From positions 558,001-622,000 of the forward strand of contig OX044352.1 of the NCBI GenBank assembly GCA_943846655.1: 64,000 bases of DNA, read 5' to 3'. How positions within the stretch are numbered: the first letter of the stretch is position 1; the number at the start of each line of letters is the position of its first letter. This document shows positions 49,385 through 57,895 of this stretch, piece by piece. This DNA comes from Porticoccus sp002390525. Lineage in GTDB: Bacteria; Pseudomonadota; Gammaproteobacteria; Pseudomonadales; Porticoccaceae. The notes below the pieces were generated by a model, which searched no databases, had not been told where the DNA came from, and saw nothing but the letters and a program-made list of their open reading frames with translations. The translations under genes and the position numbers were made by a program.

Positions 49385-49897
49385 ATGTCAAGAAATCAAA
49401 AAAGCAAAGAAGCATCTGATGAAGGCTTGCAAGAGAAGCTCGTTCAGGTAAATAGAGTTGCAAAAACTGTGAAAGGTGGACGTATTTTTGGTTTTACTGC
49501 ACTCACTGTAGTGGGTGATGGTAATGGAAAAGTAGGCTTCGGAAGAGGTAAGGCTCGCGAAGTACCTCAAGCTATACAGAAGGCTATGGAAGCTGCACGT
49601 AGAAATATGATCCACATAGACTTAAATGGTACTACTATTCAGTATGCGGTAAAAGCAAATCATGGAGCTTCAAAAGTTTATATGCAACCTGCATCTGAGG
49701 GTACTGGGGTAATTGCAGGTGGAGCAATGAGAGCTGTGCTAGAAATAGCAGGAGTTCATAATGTTTTAGCTAAATGTTATGGCTCAACTAATCCAGTTAA
49801 TGTGGTTAGAGCAACATTTAAGGCATTACAACATATGAATTCTCCAGCAGTTGTTGCCGAAAAGCGCGGCAAAACTATTGAAGAAATTTTGAATTAA
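49385..49897 (+). CDS. rpsE: 30S ribosomal protein S5
   Basis: 170 residues from the ATG at 49385, with AAGGA upstream; a longer frame beginning inside rplR would add 15 non-conserved residues. S5 acts in decoding fidelity. The dsRNA-binding-like fold KTVKGGRIFGFTALTVVGDGNGKVGFG (in parts) is intact. Confidence 0.96.
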   Translation: MSRNQKSKEASDEGLQEKLVQVNRVAKTVKGGRIFGFTALTVVGDGNGKVGFGRGKAREVPQAIQKAMEAARRNMIHIDLNGTTIQYAVKANHGASKVYMQPASEGTGVIAGGAMRAVLEIAGVHNVLAKCYGSTNPVNVVRATFKALQHMNSPAVVAEKRGKTIEEILN

Positions 49898-49911
49898 GGT
49901 TGATCGCTAAC

Positions 49912-50100
49912 ATGACAAAGTCAAAAATAATAAAAGTTACTCAAATTCGTAGTATTAATGGCCGAATAGCTTCACATAAGGCTTGTGTTGCAGGTTTAGG
50001 TCTGCGAAGAATCAATCATACTGTAGAAGTAGAAGATACCGCGTCTGTTCGAGGTATGATAAATACAGTCAACCATTTAGTTAAGGTTCAAGGGGAATAG
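49912..50100 (+). CDS. rpmD: 50S ribosomal protein L30
   Basis: 62 residues from the ATG at 49912 (MTKSKIIKVTQIRS); a TTG 12 bases upstream is possible but unlike the family. The GLGLRRINHTVEVEDTASVRGMI segment is characteristic. The rplO ATG follows immediately. Confidence 0.96.
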   Translation: MTKSKIIKVTQIRSINGRIASHKACVAGLGLRRINHTVEVEDTASVRGMINTVNHLVKVQGE

Positions 50101-50101
50101 T

Positions 50102-50536
50102 ATGCGTCTTAATACGCTAAGTCCTGCACCAGGTAGAAATAAAGAAGCCAAACGGGTTGGTCGTGGAATTGGAAGCGGCTTAGGAAAAACTGCTGGTCGT
50201 GGCCATAAGGGTCAAAAATCAAGATCTGGTGGTCGTGTGCGCCCAGGTTTCGAGGGTGGACAAATGCCACTTCAAAAACGTTTACCTAAGTATGGGTTTA
50301 CATCAAGAATATCAAGAGTATCCTCGCAAATTCGTTTGAGCGAGTTGAATTTAATCGATGGAGGTATTGTCGATATTGATGCCTTAAGAACAGCAGGCCT
50401 AATAAATAACAATATATCTCGAGCGAAAATATTTCTTTCTGGGGAGTTAAATAAAGCTCTTACTTTAAAGGGAATCGGTGCAACCAAGGGCGCTATAGCT
50501 GCTATTAAAGCAGCTGGTGGAAAAATAGAAGAGTAA
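50102..50536 (+). CDS. rplO: 50S ribosomal protein L15
   Basis: 144 residues. A glycine- and basic-rich N-terminal extension (RVGRGIGSGLGKTAGRGHKGQKSRSGG, read in parts) threads into 23S rRNA, with a globular C-terminal domain behind it. It is directly followed by secY. Confidence 0.98.
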   Translation: MRLNTLSPAPGRNKEAKRVGRGIGSGLGKTAGRGHKGQKSRSGGRVRPGFEGGQMPLQKRLPKYGFTSRISRVSSQIRLSELNLIDGGIVDIDALRTAGLINNNISRAKIFLSGELNKALTLKGIGATKGAIAAIKAAGGKIEE

Positions 50537-50540
50537 TCCT

Positions 50541-51860
50541 ATGACTAAGGCCGGTATTCAACAAGGAAATTCAAAAGGTTTGGGAGAGCTATGGGCTCGA
50601 CTACGTTTTTTGTTTATAGCTCTTGTAATATACCGGATTGGTACTCATATACCAGTACCTGGAATTGATCCAGATCGTCTCTCTGAATTATTTAGTCAAA
50701 ATCAGGGAACAATTGTTGGTATGTTCAACATGTTTTCTGGAGGTGCGCTTGAGCGTATGAGTATTTTAGCATTAGGTATTATGCCATATATATCAGCTTC
50801 TATAATAATGCAGTTAATGTCAGCTGTAGTTCCCCAACTAGAACAATTAAAAAAAGAAGGCGAATCTGGTCGGCGAACCATAAATCAATATACTCGGTAT
50901 GGTACAGTCCTATTAGCTACTCTTCAGGCAATAGGTATGTCAGTGGGCCTGGCTGGTCAAGGGCTGGCTTATTCTGTTGATTTCAGTTTTCATTTTATTG
51001 CAGTAGTCTCTCTGGTTACTGGGGCTGTATTTCTAATGTGGTTAGGAGAGCAAATCACAGAGAGAGGAATTGGTAACGGAATATCTATGTTGATATTTGC
51101 CGGTATTGTAGCAGGTATTCCATCAGCTATTGGACAGGCACTAGAGTCATCTCGTCAAGGTGAGCTTCATGTCTTGGCTTTATTGTTAGTCGCTATTCTT
51201 GCAGTCGCAGTAGTATATTTTGTTGTATTCATTGAACGTGGTCAGCGACGAATAACAGTAAATTATGCACAACGTCAACCAGGTAAGGGTCCTGCGCAAG
51301 CTAGCCATCTCCCGCTAAAAGTAAATATGGCTGGAGTTATACCAGCGATTTTTGCAAGTAGCTTATTGTTATTTCCCGCGTCAATTGCGCAGTGGTTTGG
51401 ACAGGGTGCTGGTTCAGCAGATTGGCTACAAGAAGTAGCGCTTTTTATAGGTCCAGGTCAACCATTGCATATACTTTTATTTTCTGGATTAATTATTTTC
51501 TTTTGTTTTTTTTACTCAGCATTAATGTTTAATCCTCGTGATATGTCAGACAATTTAAAACGTGGTAATGGATTTTTGCCGGGTATAAGGCCTGGTGAAC
51601 AAACAGCGAAATATATTGATGGGGTAATGACAAGATTAACTTTGGTGGGTGGTTTATATATGACTGCAGTATGCCTTCTACCTCAGTTTCTGAATGTATA
51701 CTTAAATGTTCCATTTTATCTTGGAGGGACATCTTTGTTGATTGCGGTAGTTGTAACGATGGACTTTATGTCTCAAGTGCAATCTCATTTGATGTCAAAT
51801 CAGTACTCTTCCTTAATGAAGAAGTCTAATCTTAAGGGATATGGTGGCAAAAGCCGTTGA
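50541..51860 (+). CDS. secY: Preprotein translocase channel subunit SecY
   Basis: 439 residues with ten predicted membrane helices. SecY forms the protein-conducting channel of the inner membrane with SecE and SecG. The plug/lateral gate region (FNMFSGGALERMSILALGIMPYISASI, in parts) and the cytoplasmic loops for ribosome/SecA (ERGQRRITVNYAQRQ) are intact. It is placed after rplO in the spc operon as usual. Confidence 0.98.
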   Translation: MTKAGIQQGNSKGLGELWARLRFLFIALVIYRIGTHIPVPGIDPDRLSELFSQNQGTIVGMFNMFSGGALERMSILALGIMPYISASIIMQLMSAVVPQLEQLKKEGESGRRTINQYTRYGTVLLATLQAIGMSVGLAGQGLAYSVDFSFHFIAVVSLVTGAVFLMWLGEQITERGIGNGISMLIFAGIVAGIPSAIGQALESSRQGELHVLALLLVAILAVAVVYFVVFIERGQRRITVNYAQRQPGKGPAQASHLPLKVNMAGVIPAIFASSLLLFPASIAQWFGQGAGSADWLQEVALFIGPGQPLHILLFSGLIIFFCFFYSALMFNPRDMSDNLKRGNGFLPGIRPGEQTAKYIDGVMTRLTLVGGLYMTAVCLLPQFLNVYLNVPFYLGGTSLLIAVVVTMDFMSQVQSHLMSNQYSSLMKKSNLKGYGGKSR

Positions 51861-51879
51861 TTTGGTCAGAGGATTTATT

Positions 51880-51996
51880 ATGAAAGTGCGTGCGTCAGTT
51901 AAAAAAATATGTCGTAACTGCAAAGTAATTAAACGCAAAAACGTGTTACGAGTTATTTGTAGTGTCGAGCCGCGCCATAAACAGCGTCAAGGTTAA
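51880..51996 (+). CDS. rpmJ: 50S ribosomal protein L36
   Basis: A 38-residue gene 19 bases after secY, with AGAGGA upstream. It is the zinc-ribbon form: Cys11, Cys14 and Cys27 with His33 (CRNC...CSVEPRH) can bind zinc. The sequence MKVRASVKKICRNCKVIKRK is typical of this type, and no zinc-free paralogue is present in the window. Confidence 0.95.
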   Translation: MKVRASVKKICRNCKVIKRKNVLRVICSVEPRHKQRQG

Positions 51997-52010
51997 ATAT
52001 AAGAGAGTTA

Positions 52011-52079
52011 TTGATTTTTATTACAAGCAAAGCTATCCTCTTGCCCCCTTTTTTTTATGGGGCACTCCTCAAATGGAGT
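52011..52079 (+). promoter_or_regulatory. Alpha operon leader: promoter and two hairpins
   Basis: TTGATT (52011-52016), 17 bases, TATCCT (52034-52039) could be an internal promoter. Next come hairpins GCCCC/GGGGC (52043-52063) around a T-rich loop and ACTCC/GGAGT (52064-52079), about 45 bases before rpsM. In E. coli the same spacer carries the S4-binding pseudoknot; here the base sequence differs, so this is a candidate S4 site by position. Confidence 0.45.
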
Positions 52080-52122
52080 TTATTGATTATAGTTAAAACG
52101 TAAATTAAAGTGGAGTGAACAA

Positions 52123-52479
52123 ATGGCCCGAATTGCCGGTGTCAATATACCCGATAACAAGCATGCAGTGATTTCTCTCACATATGTTTTTGGAGTTGGT
52201 CGGAGTGCTGCTAAAGCTATATGTGCTAGTGCTGGTATTGATGAAAAAGTAAAAATTTCCGATTTAAGTGAAAAAGAAATAGATTCTGTTCGAGGTGCTG
52301 TTGGAGAGCTTTCTGTTGAAGGTGATTTGCGAAGAGAAATCAGCATGAACATCAAACGGTTGATGGATCTTGGTTGTTACCGAGGTCTCCGTCATCGTCG
52401 TGGCTTACCTTTGCGTGGGCAGCGCACAAAGACTAATGCCCGTACCCGTAAAGGTCCGCGTAAGCCAATTAAGCGATAG
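52123..52479 (+). CDS. rpsM: 30S ribosomal protein S13
   Basis: 118 residues. S13 contacts P-site tRNA and forms head-to-50S bridges. The start MARIAGVNIPDNKHAVISLTYVFGVG and the basic C-terminus (GQRTKTNARTRKGPRKPIKR) are typical. It is the first gene of the alpha operon segment. Confidence 0.98.
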   Translation: MARIAGVNIPDNKHAVISLTYVFGVGRSAAKAICASAGIDEKVKISDLSEKEIDSVRGAVGELSVEGDLRREISMNIKRLMDLGCYRGLRHRRGLPLRGQRTKTNARTRKGPRKPIKR

Positions 52480-52491
52480 GAAAATATAAGT

Positions 52492-52884
52492 ATGGCAAAT
52501 CCAGAGAAAAAAACTACCCGAAAAAAGGTAAAGAAAACAGTAGTGGATGGCATAGCTCATATTCATGCCTCATTTAATAATACTATCGTTACGATTACTG
52601 ATCGACAAGGAAATACATTAAGTTGGGCAACATCAGGTGGTTCTGGCTTTAGGGGATCTCGAAAAAGCACCCCTTTTGCTGCACAAGTTGCTGCAGAAAG
52701 AGCTAGCGAGGCTGCCCAAGAATTTGGTTTAAAAAATCTTGATGTTCAAGTTAAGGGACCTGGCCCAGGAAGAGAATCAGCTGTGCGTGCTCTCAATAAT
52801 GCAGGTTATAAAATTACAAATATTACCGACGTAACACCTATTCCACATAATGGTTGTCGTCCGCCAAAAAAACGTCGTGTATAA
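52492..52884 (+). CDS. rpsK: 30S ribosomal protein S11
   Basis: 130 residues. S11 forms the platform with S6-S18. The conserved HIHASFNNTIVTITDRQGN and the C-terminal PHNGCRPPKKRRV are intact. Confidence 0.98.
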   Translation: MANPEKKTTRKKVKKTVVDGIAHIHASFNNTIVTITDRQGNTLSWATSGGSGFRGSRKSTPFAAQVAAERASEAAQEFGLKNLDVQVKGPGPGRESAVRALNNAGYKITNITDVTPIPHNGCRPPKKRRV

Positions 52885-52900
52885 CTAGGATAGCAATGAT

Positions 52901-53521
52901 ATGGCAAGATATTTAGGACCCACATGTAAGCTTTCTCGCAGAGAAGGCACAGATCTTTTCTTAAAAAGTGGTATTAGGCCATTAGAGTCGAAATGTCGCG
53001 CCGATAGTGTCCCTGGTCAACATGGTGCGCGACGTGGTCGTCTTTCAGACTATGGGGTACAGTTGCGAGAAAAACAAAAAGTACGACGTACATATGGAAT
53101 TCTTGAGAAACAATTTCGAAACTATTACAAAGAAGCAGCGGTCATCAAAGGAGCTACAGGTGAAACACTTTTGAGGCTTCTTGAGCAACGCCTAGACAAT
53201 GTTGTTTATCGTATGGGATTTGGTTCAACTCGATCTGAATCAAGACAGCTAGTAGCGCATAACGCAATCTTAGTTAATGGAAAAAAAGTTAATATTGCTT
53301 CATATAGAGTTTTAGAGAATGACATCATAAGTATTCGTGAAAAATCAAAAAAACAGCTCCGTATCCAAGCAGCACTTCAAATATCATCGCAGAGAAGTAG
53401 TGTTGACTGGATAGAGGTTGATGCTAACGCAATGGCAGGCACCTTCAAACGTTATCCTGATCGCAGTGAACTTCCTGCTGAGATCAACGAAAATTTAATC
53501 GTAGAACTTTACTCAAAGTAG
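52901..53521 (+). CDS. rpsD: 30S ribosomal protein S4
   Basis: 206 residues. S4 nucleates the 16S 5' domain and, in E. coli, represses the alpha operon. The S4 RNA-binding domain (LEQRLDNVVYRMGFGSTRSESRQLVAHNAILVNGKKV, in parts) is intact. Confidence 0.98.
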   Translation: MARYLGPTCKLSRREGTDLFLKSGIRPLESKCRADSVPGQHGARRGRLSDYGVQLREKQKVRRTYGILEKQFRNYYKEAAVIKGATGETLLRLLEQRLDNVVYRMGFGSTRSESRQLVAHNAILVNGKKVNIASYRVLENDIISIREKSKKQLRIQAALQISSQRSSVDWIEVDANAMAGTFKRYPDRSELPAEINENLIVELYSK

Positions 53522-53559
53522 GGTTAATAGTAGTTATTCGATATGAGGCAGATAGGCAT

Positions 53560-54558
53560 ATGCATACATCAGTAAATGAATTCTTGACACCACGCACCAT
53601 AGATGTCACTGAATTAAGCATTACACAATCTAAAGTCATCCTAGAGCCATTAGAGCGAGGCTTCGGTCACACGTTAGGTAATGCCTTACGTCGTATACTA
53701 TTATCTTCAATGGCTGGTTCCGCCATCGTGGAGGTAGAAATTGATGGCGTACTTCATGAATATAGTTCTCTAGAGGGAGTTCAAGAGGATGTCATTGAAA
53801 TTCTTCTTAACTTGAAAGGGGTTGCCATAATACTGCATGAAAAGGACGAGGTAACTTTAACTCTTACGAAAAAAGGTAAGGGTGCTGTAACTGCTGGTGA
53901 TATAGAGTTAGATAGCACGTGCGAGATTACTAACCCAGAACATGTAATTGCCAATATAACAGGCAGCGCCAAACTTAATATGAAACTTCATGTCGTAAAG
54001 GGCAGAGGGTACCAGCCATCAAATTTGCGCTCGAATGATTCTGATGAAGAACGATCTATTGGACGTCTACCATTGGATGCAACATTTACACCAGTAAGAC
54101 GAGTATCTTATGTTGTTGAAAATGCTCGTGTCGAACAGCGCACTGATTTAGATAAGTTAGTGTTAGATATAGAAACAGATGGAACAATCGATCCAGAAGA
54201 GTCTATTCGTCGTGCTGCTACGATTCTGCAACAACAACTCGCTGTATTTGTAGACCTAAAAAGTGAGAGTGCAGCTGCTCCTGAAGAAGAGGAAGATTTA
54301 ATTGATCCTATCTTGCTTCGTCCAGTAGATGATCTTGAATTAACAGTTCGTTCCGCTAATTGTTTAAAAGCTGAGAATATCCACTATATTGGTGATCTAG
54401 TTCAAAGACTTGAAGTTGAGCTATTGAAAACCCCTAATTTGGGAAAAAAATCCTTAACTGAAATTAAGGACGTATTAGCTTCGAGAGATTTGTTATTAGG
54501 CCAAAAAATTGAAAATTGGCCACCTGCAAGTATACGTACCGAAACTGAAGAGGACTAG
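53560..54558 (+). CDS. rpoA: RNA polymerase alpha subunit
   Basis: 332 residues: N-terminal dimerisation domain (RGFGHTLGNALRRILLSSMAGSAI, in parts), an acidic linker (about 236-250, EEEEDLIDP) and the C-terminal domain. The C-terminal domain carries the UP-element and activator-binding surface (RSANCLKAENIHYIGDLVQR), which fits with the A/T-rich upstream regions of the rRNA promoters. Confidence 0.98.
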   Translation: MHTSVNEFLTPRTIDVTELSITQSKVILEPLERGFGHTLGNALRRILLSSMAGSAIVEVEIDGVLHEYSSLEGVQEDVIEILLNLKGVAIILHEKDEVTLTLTKKGKGAVTAGDIELDSTCEITNPEHVIANITGSAKLNMKLHVVKGRGYQPSNLRSNDSDEERSIGRLPLDATFTPVRRVSYVVENARVEQRTDLDKLVLDIETDGTIDPEESIRRAATILQQQLAVFVDLKSESAAAPEEEEDLIDPILLRPVDDLELTVRSANCLKAENIHYIGDLVQRLEVELLKTPNLGKKSLTEIKDVLASRDLLLGQKIENWPPASIRTETEED

Positions 54559-54638
54559 ATTCTTTAGATTTCTATTAACTATTTAATTTAAAGTTAAAAT
54601 TTATTGCTGAGATAGCAAATTTTTAAGGAAACATAATA

Positions 54639-55040
54639 ATGCGTCATCGCAAAAGCGGTAGAAAACTGAGTCGAACAGGAACACATCGAAGAGCCATGTT
54701 TCGTAATATGGTGACTTCGTTAGTGGAACATGAATTTATAAAAACAACTTTACCAAAAGCAAAAGAGTTGCGAAAGATCGCTGAGCCTTTGATTACTTTA
54801 GCAAAAGTTGATAGTGTCGCTAATCGTAGATTGGCATTTAGCCGGATTCAGGATAAAGCCGCTGTTGGAAAATTGTTTACAGAGCTTGGACCTAGATATC
54901 AAAATCGACCAGGTGGATATATCAGTATTTTAAAGTGTGGATTTCGATCTGGAGACGCTGCTCCAATGGCCTATGTTGGGCTTTTGGATCGACCTGAGGT
55001 CGAGGCAACAGAAATTGAAGAAGACCAGGAGGAAGGTTAA
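54639..55040 (+). CDS. rplQ: 50S ribosomal protein L17
   Basis: 133 residues. L17 is near the tunnel exit. The start MRHRKSGRKLSRTGTHRRAMFRNM is diagnostic. An acidic tail of about 15 residues ends the protein. It is the last gene of the alpha operon and converges with the sensor-kinase gene 12 bases away, without a clear terminator. Confidence 0.98.
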   Translation: MRHRKSGRKLSRTGTHRRAMFRNMVTSLVEHEFIKTTLPKAKELRKIAEPLITLAKVDSVANRRLAFSRIQDKAAVGKLFTELGPRYQNRPGGYISILKCGFRSGDAAPMAYVGLLDRPEVEATEIEEDQEEG

Positions 55041-55052
55041 CTTGTAATGTTT

Positions 55053-56486
55053 TTAGGAAAGCGGAAGTTGGATATGGAACGTAGTTCCAACTTCTATATC
55101 CGATGTTATAGCTAGCTGGCCACGATGTTGTTCTGTAATAATGAAATATGAAAAAGACAAGCGTTTTGCAGAATCATAATTTGAGTGTGTTGATTGATTT
55201 GTAAAAAATGGCTCAAAAATAAACTGTTGCTCATCTTTACTTACTCCTAACCCGTTATGCTGTATTTTAAACCACAGCGCCTCATAGCATTCCATAATTT
55301 TTATTCTAATTAATGGCTCAGCTTTATGAGCTTTAACTTCGCTTATGGCGTAACAGGAATGCCTAAATAAGCTTAATATCACTTGTTTTATTTCCGAAGA
55401 AAATAAGGGTATTTGAGGAATATTTTTTTCAAATTCGCATTCAATTTTTATATCAGCAAACTTTAAACCAGATGGGGAGGTTATAACCTTTTTTGCTAAA
55501 TCAATGGTTTCGTTAATAAGTTCGGTTATACTGCAAAATTGTTTTTTTCCTCCTCGGCTTACAGAGAAGTCTAAAAGATTATTAATTATAGCGCTTACTT
55601 GCTGCCCTCTTTGGCTAGCCTCTGTAAGTTTGTTTTGAATTTCCTTAACATTTTTCAACTTTGAGTCTTCTAATTTGACTAAGCTACTGCTTAAGTCTTT
55701 GATAATACACTCCAGCGGGAAATTTATGTCATGTGCCATGGTGGAAGCTAGTTCACCCATAGACGACATCTTATCACGCTGAACTAACATGTTAGCAGTA
55801 AGTATATTTTCTGTGACATCATCTATAAGTATCACGACACCGGTTTCTTCCTGTTCTCTTAAAGGATAAATAGTTATATCGAAGTGATATTGTCCTCGCT
55901 GACTATGTTTGATTGTTTCAGCTTGATTCTGGGATTGAACATGATCAATTTGTGTTGGTGTTACAGTTATTGCTGGATAGGTTTCCCAGAGATCTTTTCC
56001 TAGTGCTTGGGCAGAACTAATTCCCGTAATAGACTCCGTTTTTTGATTCCATCGCGTTATCTTGCCATGTTTATTTAAGCTGATGAGCATTAGAGGCATT
56101 GAGCTAAGAATATCAGCTATATAAGTTTCAGATGAACGTAAACGCTCTGTAGTCGTTTTATGCTGTGTTATCTCACCCTCTAAGAGCCTATTAGAGTCTT
56201 TAAGTAGCTGGTTGTATTGATCCAGAGTAGCTGTTCTCTCCAGGACTCTTTTTTCCAGCTGTGTCCGTATTTCCTTTAGAGCAATATTAGACTGGTGAGC
56301 TTGTCTACGGCTTAAAAAAAGCATAATTCCAGTAACTGAGAGGAGAATAATAAATATACCCCCAGACCAGTTAGCTAAATGCTGCCAATTTGTATGACCA
56401 TCTTCATCATTCAAAAAACTAATCATACCTGCATTAATTGGTAGACTGTAGATTAAAAAAAGTACGTATAATAAATTTTTTTTCAT
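55053..56486 (-). CDS. Membrane sensor histidine-kinase-like protein with degenerate ATP-binding domain
   Basis: 477 residues: signal-like N-terminus, short periplasmic part, one membrane helix (about 42-59), coiled coil (60-115), PAS domain (about 120-215), H-box region (about 236-310) and a HATPase-like C-terminus. The phospho-acceptor is His252 (AHDINFPL). The ATP-binding motifs are eroded: the N-box reads QVILSLFRHSCYAI, where both usual Asn are replaced. G1 is HNGLG instead of DNGxG, and the G2 glycines are replaced by KRLSFSYF. FEPFFTNQ (F-box) and EVGTTFHIQLP remain. The frame is full length without stops. It lies after the AtoE-type gene; no response regulator is adjacent. Confidence 0.8.
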   Translation of the reverse strand: MKKNLLYVLFLIYSLPINAGMISFLNDEDGHTNWQHLANWSGGIFIILLSVTGIMLFLSRRQAHQSNIALKEIRTQLEKRVLERTATLDQYNQLLKDSNRLLEGEITQHKTTTERLRSSETYIADILSSMPLMLISLNKHGKITRWNQKTESITGISSAQALGKDLWETYPAITVTPTQIDHVQSQNQAETIKHSQRGQYHFDITIYPLREQEETGVVILIDDVTENILTANMLVQRDKMSSMGELASTMAHDINFPLECIIKDLSSSLVKLEDSKLKNVKEIQNKLTEASQRGQQVSAIINNLLDFSVSRGGKKQFCSITELINETIDLAKKVITSPSGLKFADIKIECEFEKNIPQIPLFSSEIKQVILSLFRHSCYAISEVKAHKAEPLIRIKIMECYEALWFKIQHNGLGVSKDEQQFIFEPFFTNQSTHSNYDSAKRLSFSYFIITEQHRGQLAITSDIEVGTTFHIQLPLS

Positions 56487-56518
56487 ATATAAAATTACTT
56501 GCTCTTATTCAAATCAAC

Positions 56519-57841
56519 TTAAAATAATAATAACATACTTAGTGTAAATACTATTCCTGACCAGATTAATGCTACTGTGCAGTAACCCATTATATCCTTG
56601 ATCTTCAGTCCTGCTATACCTAGAAGTGGTAAAGCCCATAGAGGCTGAATCATGTTAGTCCATGCATCACCAAATGCTACAGCCATAGCTGCTTTATTTA
56701 ATGGAACTCCCAACGACTCAGCAGCAGGAATAACAATAGGAGCTTGGACAGCCCACTGCCCTCCACCGGAGGGAACAAAAACGTTTACTATTCCTGCACT
56801 TAGGAAGGTTAGTAGTGTGAAGGTATCAGCATTCGATATACTAACAAACCATTCTGACATAGAGGCAGCAAGGCCAGAGCCAATCATCATTCCCATAATA
56901 CCTGCATATAATGGGAACTGAAGTACGATTCCAGACAACCCTTTCACTGCTTCACCGAGAGCAGCTAAATATGAAGCAGCTGAACGATGCAACAAAAGTC
57001 CAGCTACTAAAAATACAAAATTAATAGTATTTAGTCCGACTGGCTCGCCTTTAATAATATAATCTATCAAATAATAGGCGCCTAGTAGCCCTAAAAATAA
57101 AGTAGGAAAACGATGGTTTTCGATATACTGAGCTGGAGTCGAATCATCTGAGGTTAAATCTAAATCTATAGGAAGCTTGTCTAGATTGATTTCGATAACC
57201 TCTGATGGCGAAGGCATCATTAGTTTATTGATTATAGGTAGTGTGATGAAGAGAACTAGACAAACAGCAAGAGATTCCCAGCTGAAAATAGTTTCTGATA
57301 AAGGAATAATATTACCATCTAACAAAGCGCTAAGTTGATCATTGTTTGTGGCAGCAATTTTAAGAGGTATTGATCCTGAAAGCCCTGCATGCCAAACAAG
57401 CATTCCAGAATATGCTGAGGCAACTAGAAGTGGATAATGAACACCCTTAACCTGATAAGCTATTTCGCGAGCCATTAATGCGCTGGCTATGAGTCCAAAC
57501 CCCCAGCTTATCCAACAACAGATTAAGGCTATCATAGTCATTAATATAATTGCTTGATTGGGGCTTTTGGCAATTGCTGCTATTGATTTTAGTCCTTTTT
57601 TAACAACATTCGTTTGTGCTAAAACACTGCCCGTAAAAAGTGTAATAGTAACTTGCATGGAAAATATTAATAAATCCCAGACACCATTACCCCATAATCT
57701 AACCATTTTCGTTGGTGAATGATCTTGTACGAGAACTCCAATTAAAAGAACTATAAAAGTGATTGTAATAGCTATAATGAACGCATCTGGCAGCCATCGC
57801 TCAAGGATTCTCGTGAAAAATTTAGATACATTTTTTATCAT
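56519..57841 (-). CDS. atoE: AtoE-type short-chain fatty acid transporter
   Basis: 440 residues from the ATG at 57841, matching the E. coli AtoE length; a GTG 30 bases upstream would add ten residues. It has about 10-12 membrane helices. Signature segments include TRILERWLPDAF, INWGFGL-like SWGFGLIAS, NVFVPSGGGQWAVQAP and GDAWTNMIQPLWALP. AtoE imports acetoacetate/butyrate-type acids. No acetoacetate CoA-transferase or thiolase genes are nearby. The next gene downstream, 32 bases away, is a sensor-kinase-like protein. Confidence 0.88.
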   Translation of the reverse strand: MIKNVSKFFTRILERWLPDAFIIAITITFIVLLIGVLVQDHSPTKMVRLWGNGVWDLLIFSMQVTITLFTGSVLAQTNVVKKGLKSIAAIAKSPNQAIILMTMIALICCWISWGFGLIASALMAREIAYQVKGVHYPLLVASAYSGMLVWHAGLSGSIPLKIAATNNDQLSALLDGNIIPLSETIFSWESLAVCLVLFITLPIINKLMMPSPSEVIEINLDKLPIDLDLTSDDSTPAQYIENHRFPTLFLGLLGAYYLIDYIIKGEPVGLNTINFVFLVAGLLLHRSAASYLAALGEAVKGLSGIVLQFPLYAGIMGMMIGSGLAASMSEWFVSISNADTFTLLTFLSAGIVNVFVPSGGGQWAVQAPIVIPAAESLGVPLNKAAMAVAFGDAWTNMIQPLWALPLLGIAGLKIKDIMGYCTVALIWSGIVFTLSMLLLF

Positions 57842-57895
57842 TAATAGAAAATCTCTGAAGATCAACTTCACCGATTGTAAAACAGCTATATTAAT

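Noticed and set aside
55053..55110. Inverted repeat GAAGTTGGA/TCCAACTTC (55064-55097) as the rplQ terminator
   Set aside because: It lies inside the end of the kinase-like gene and has no T-tract in either direction; a weak termination role cannot be excluded.
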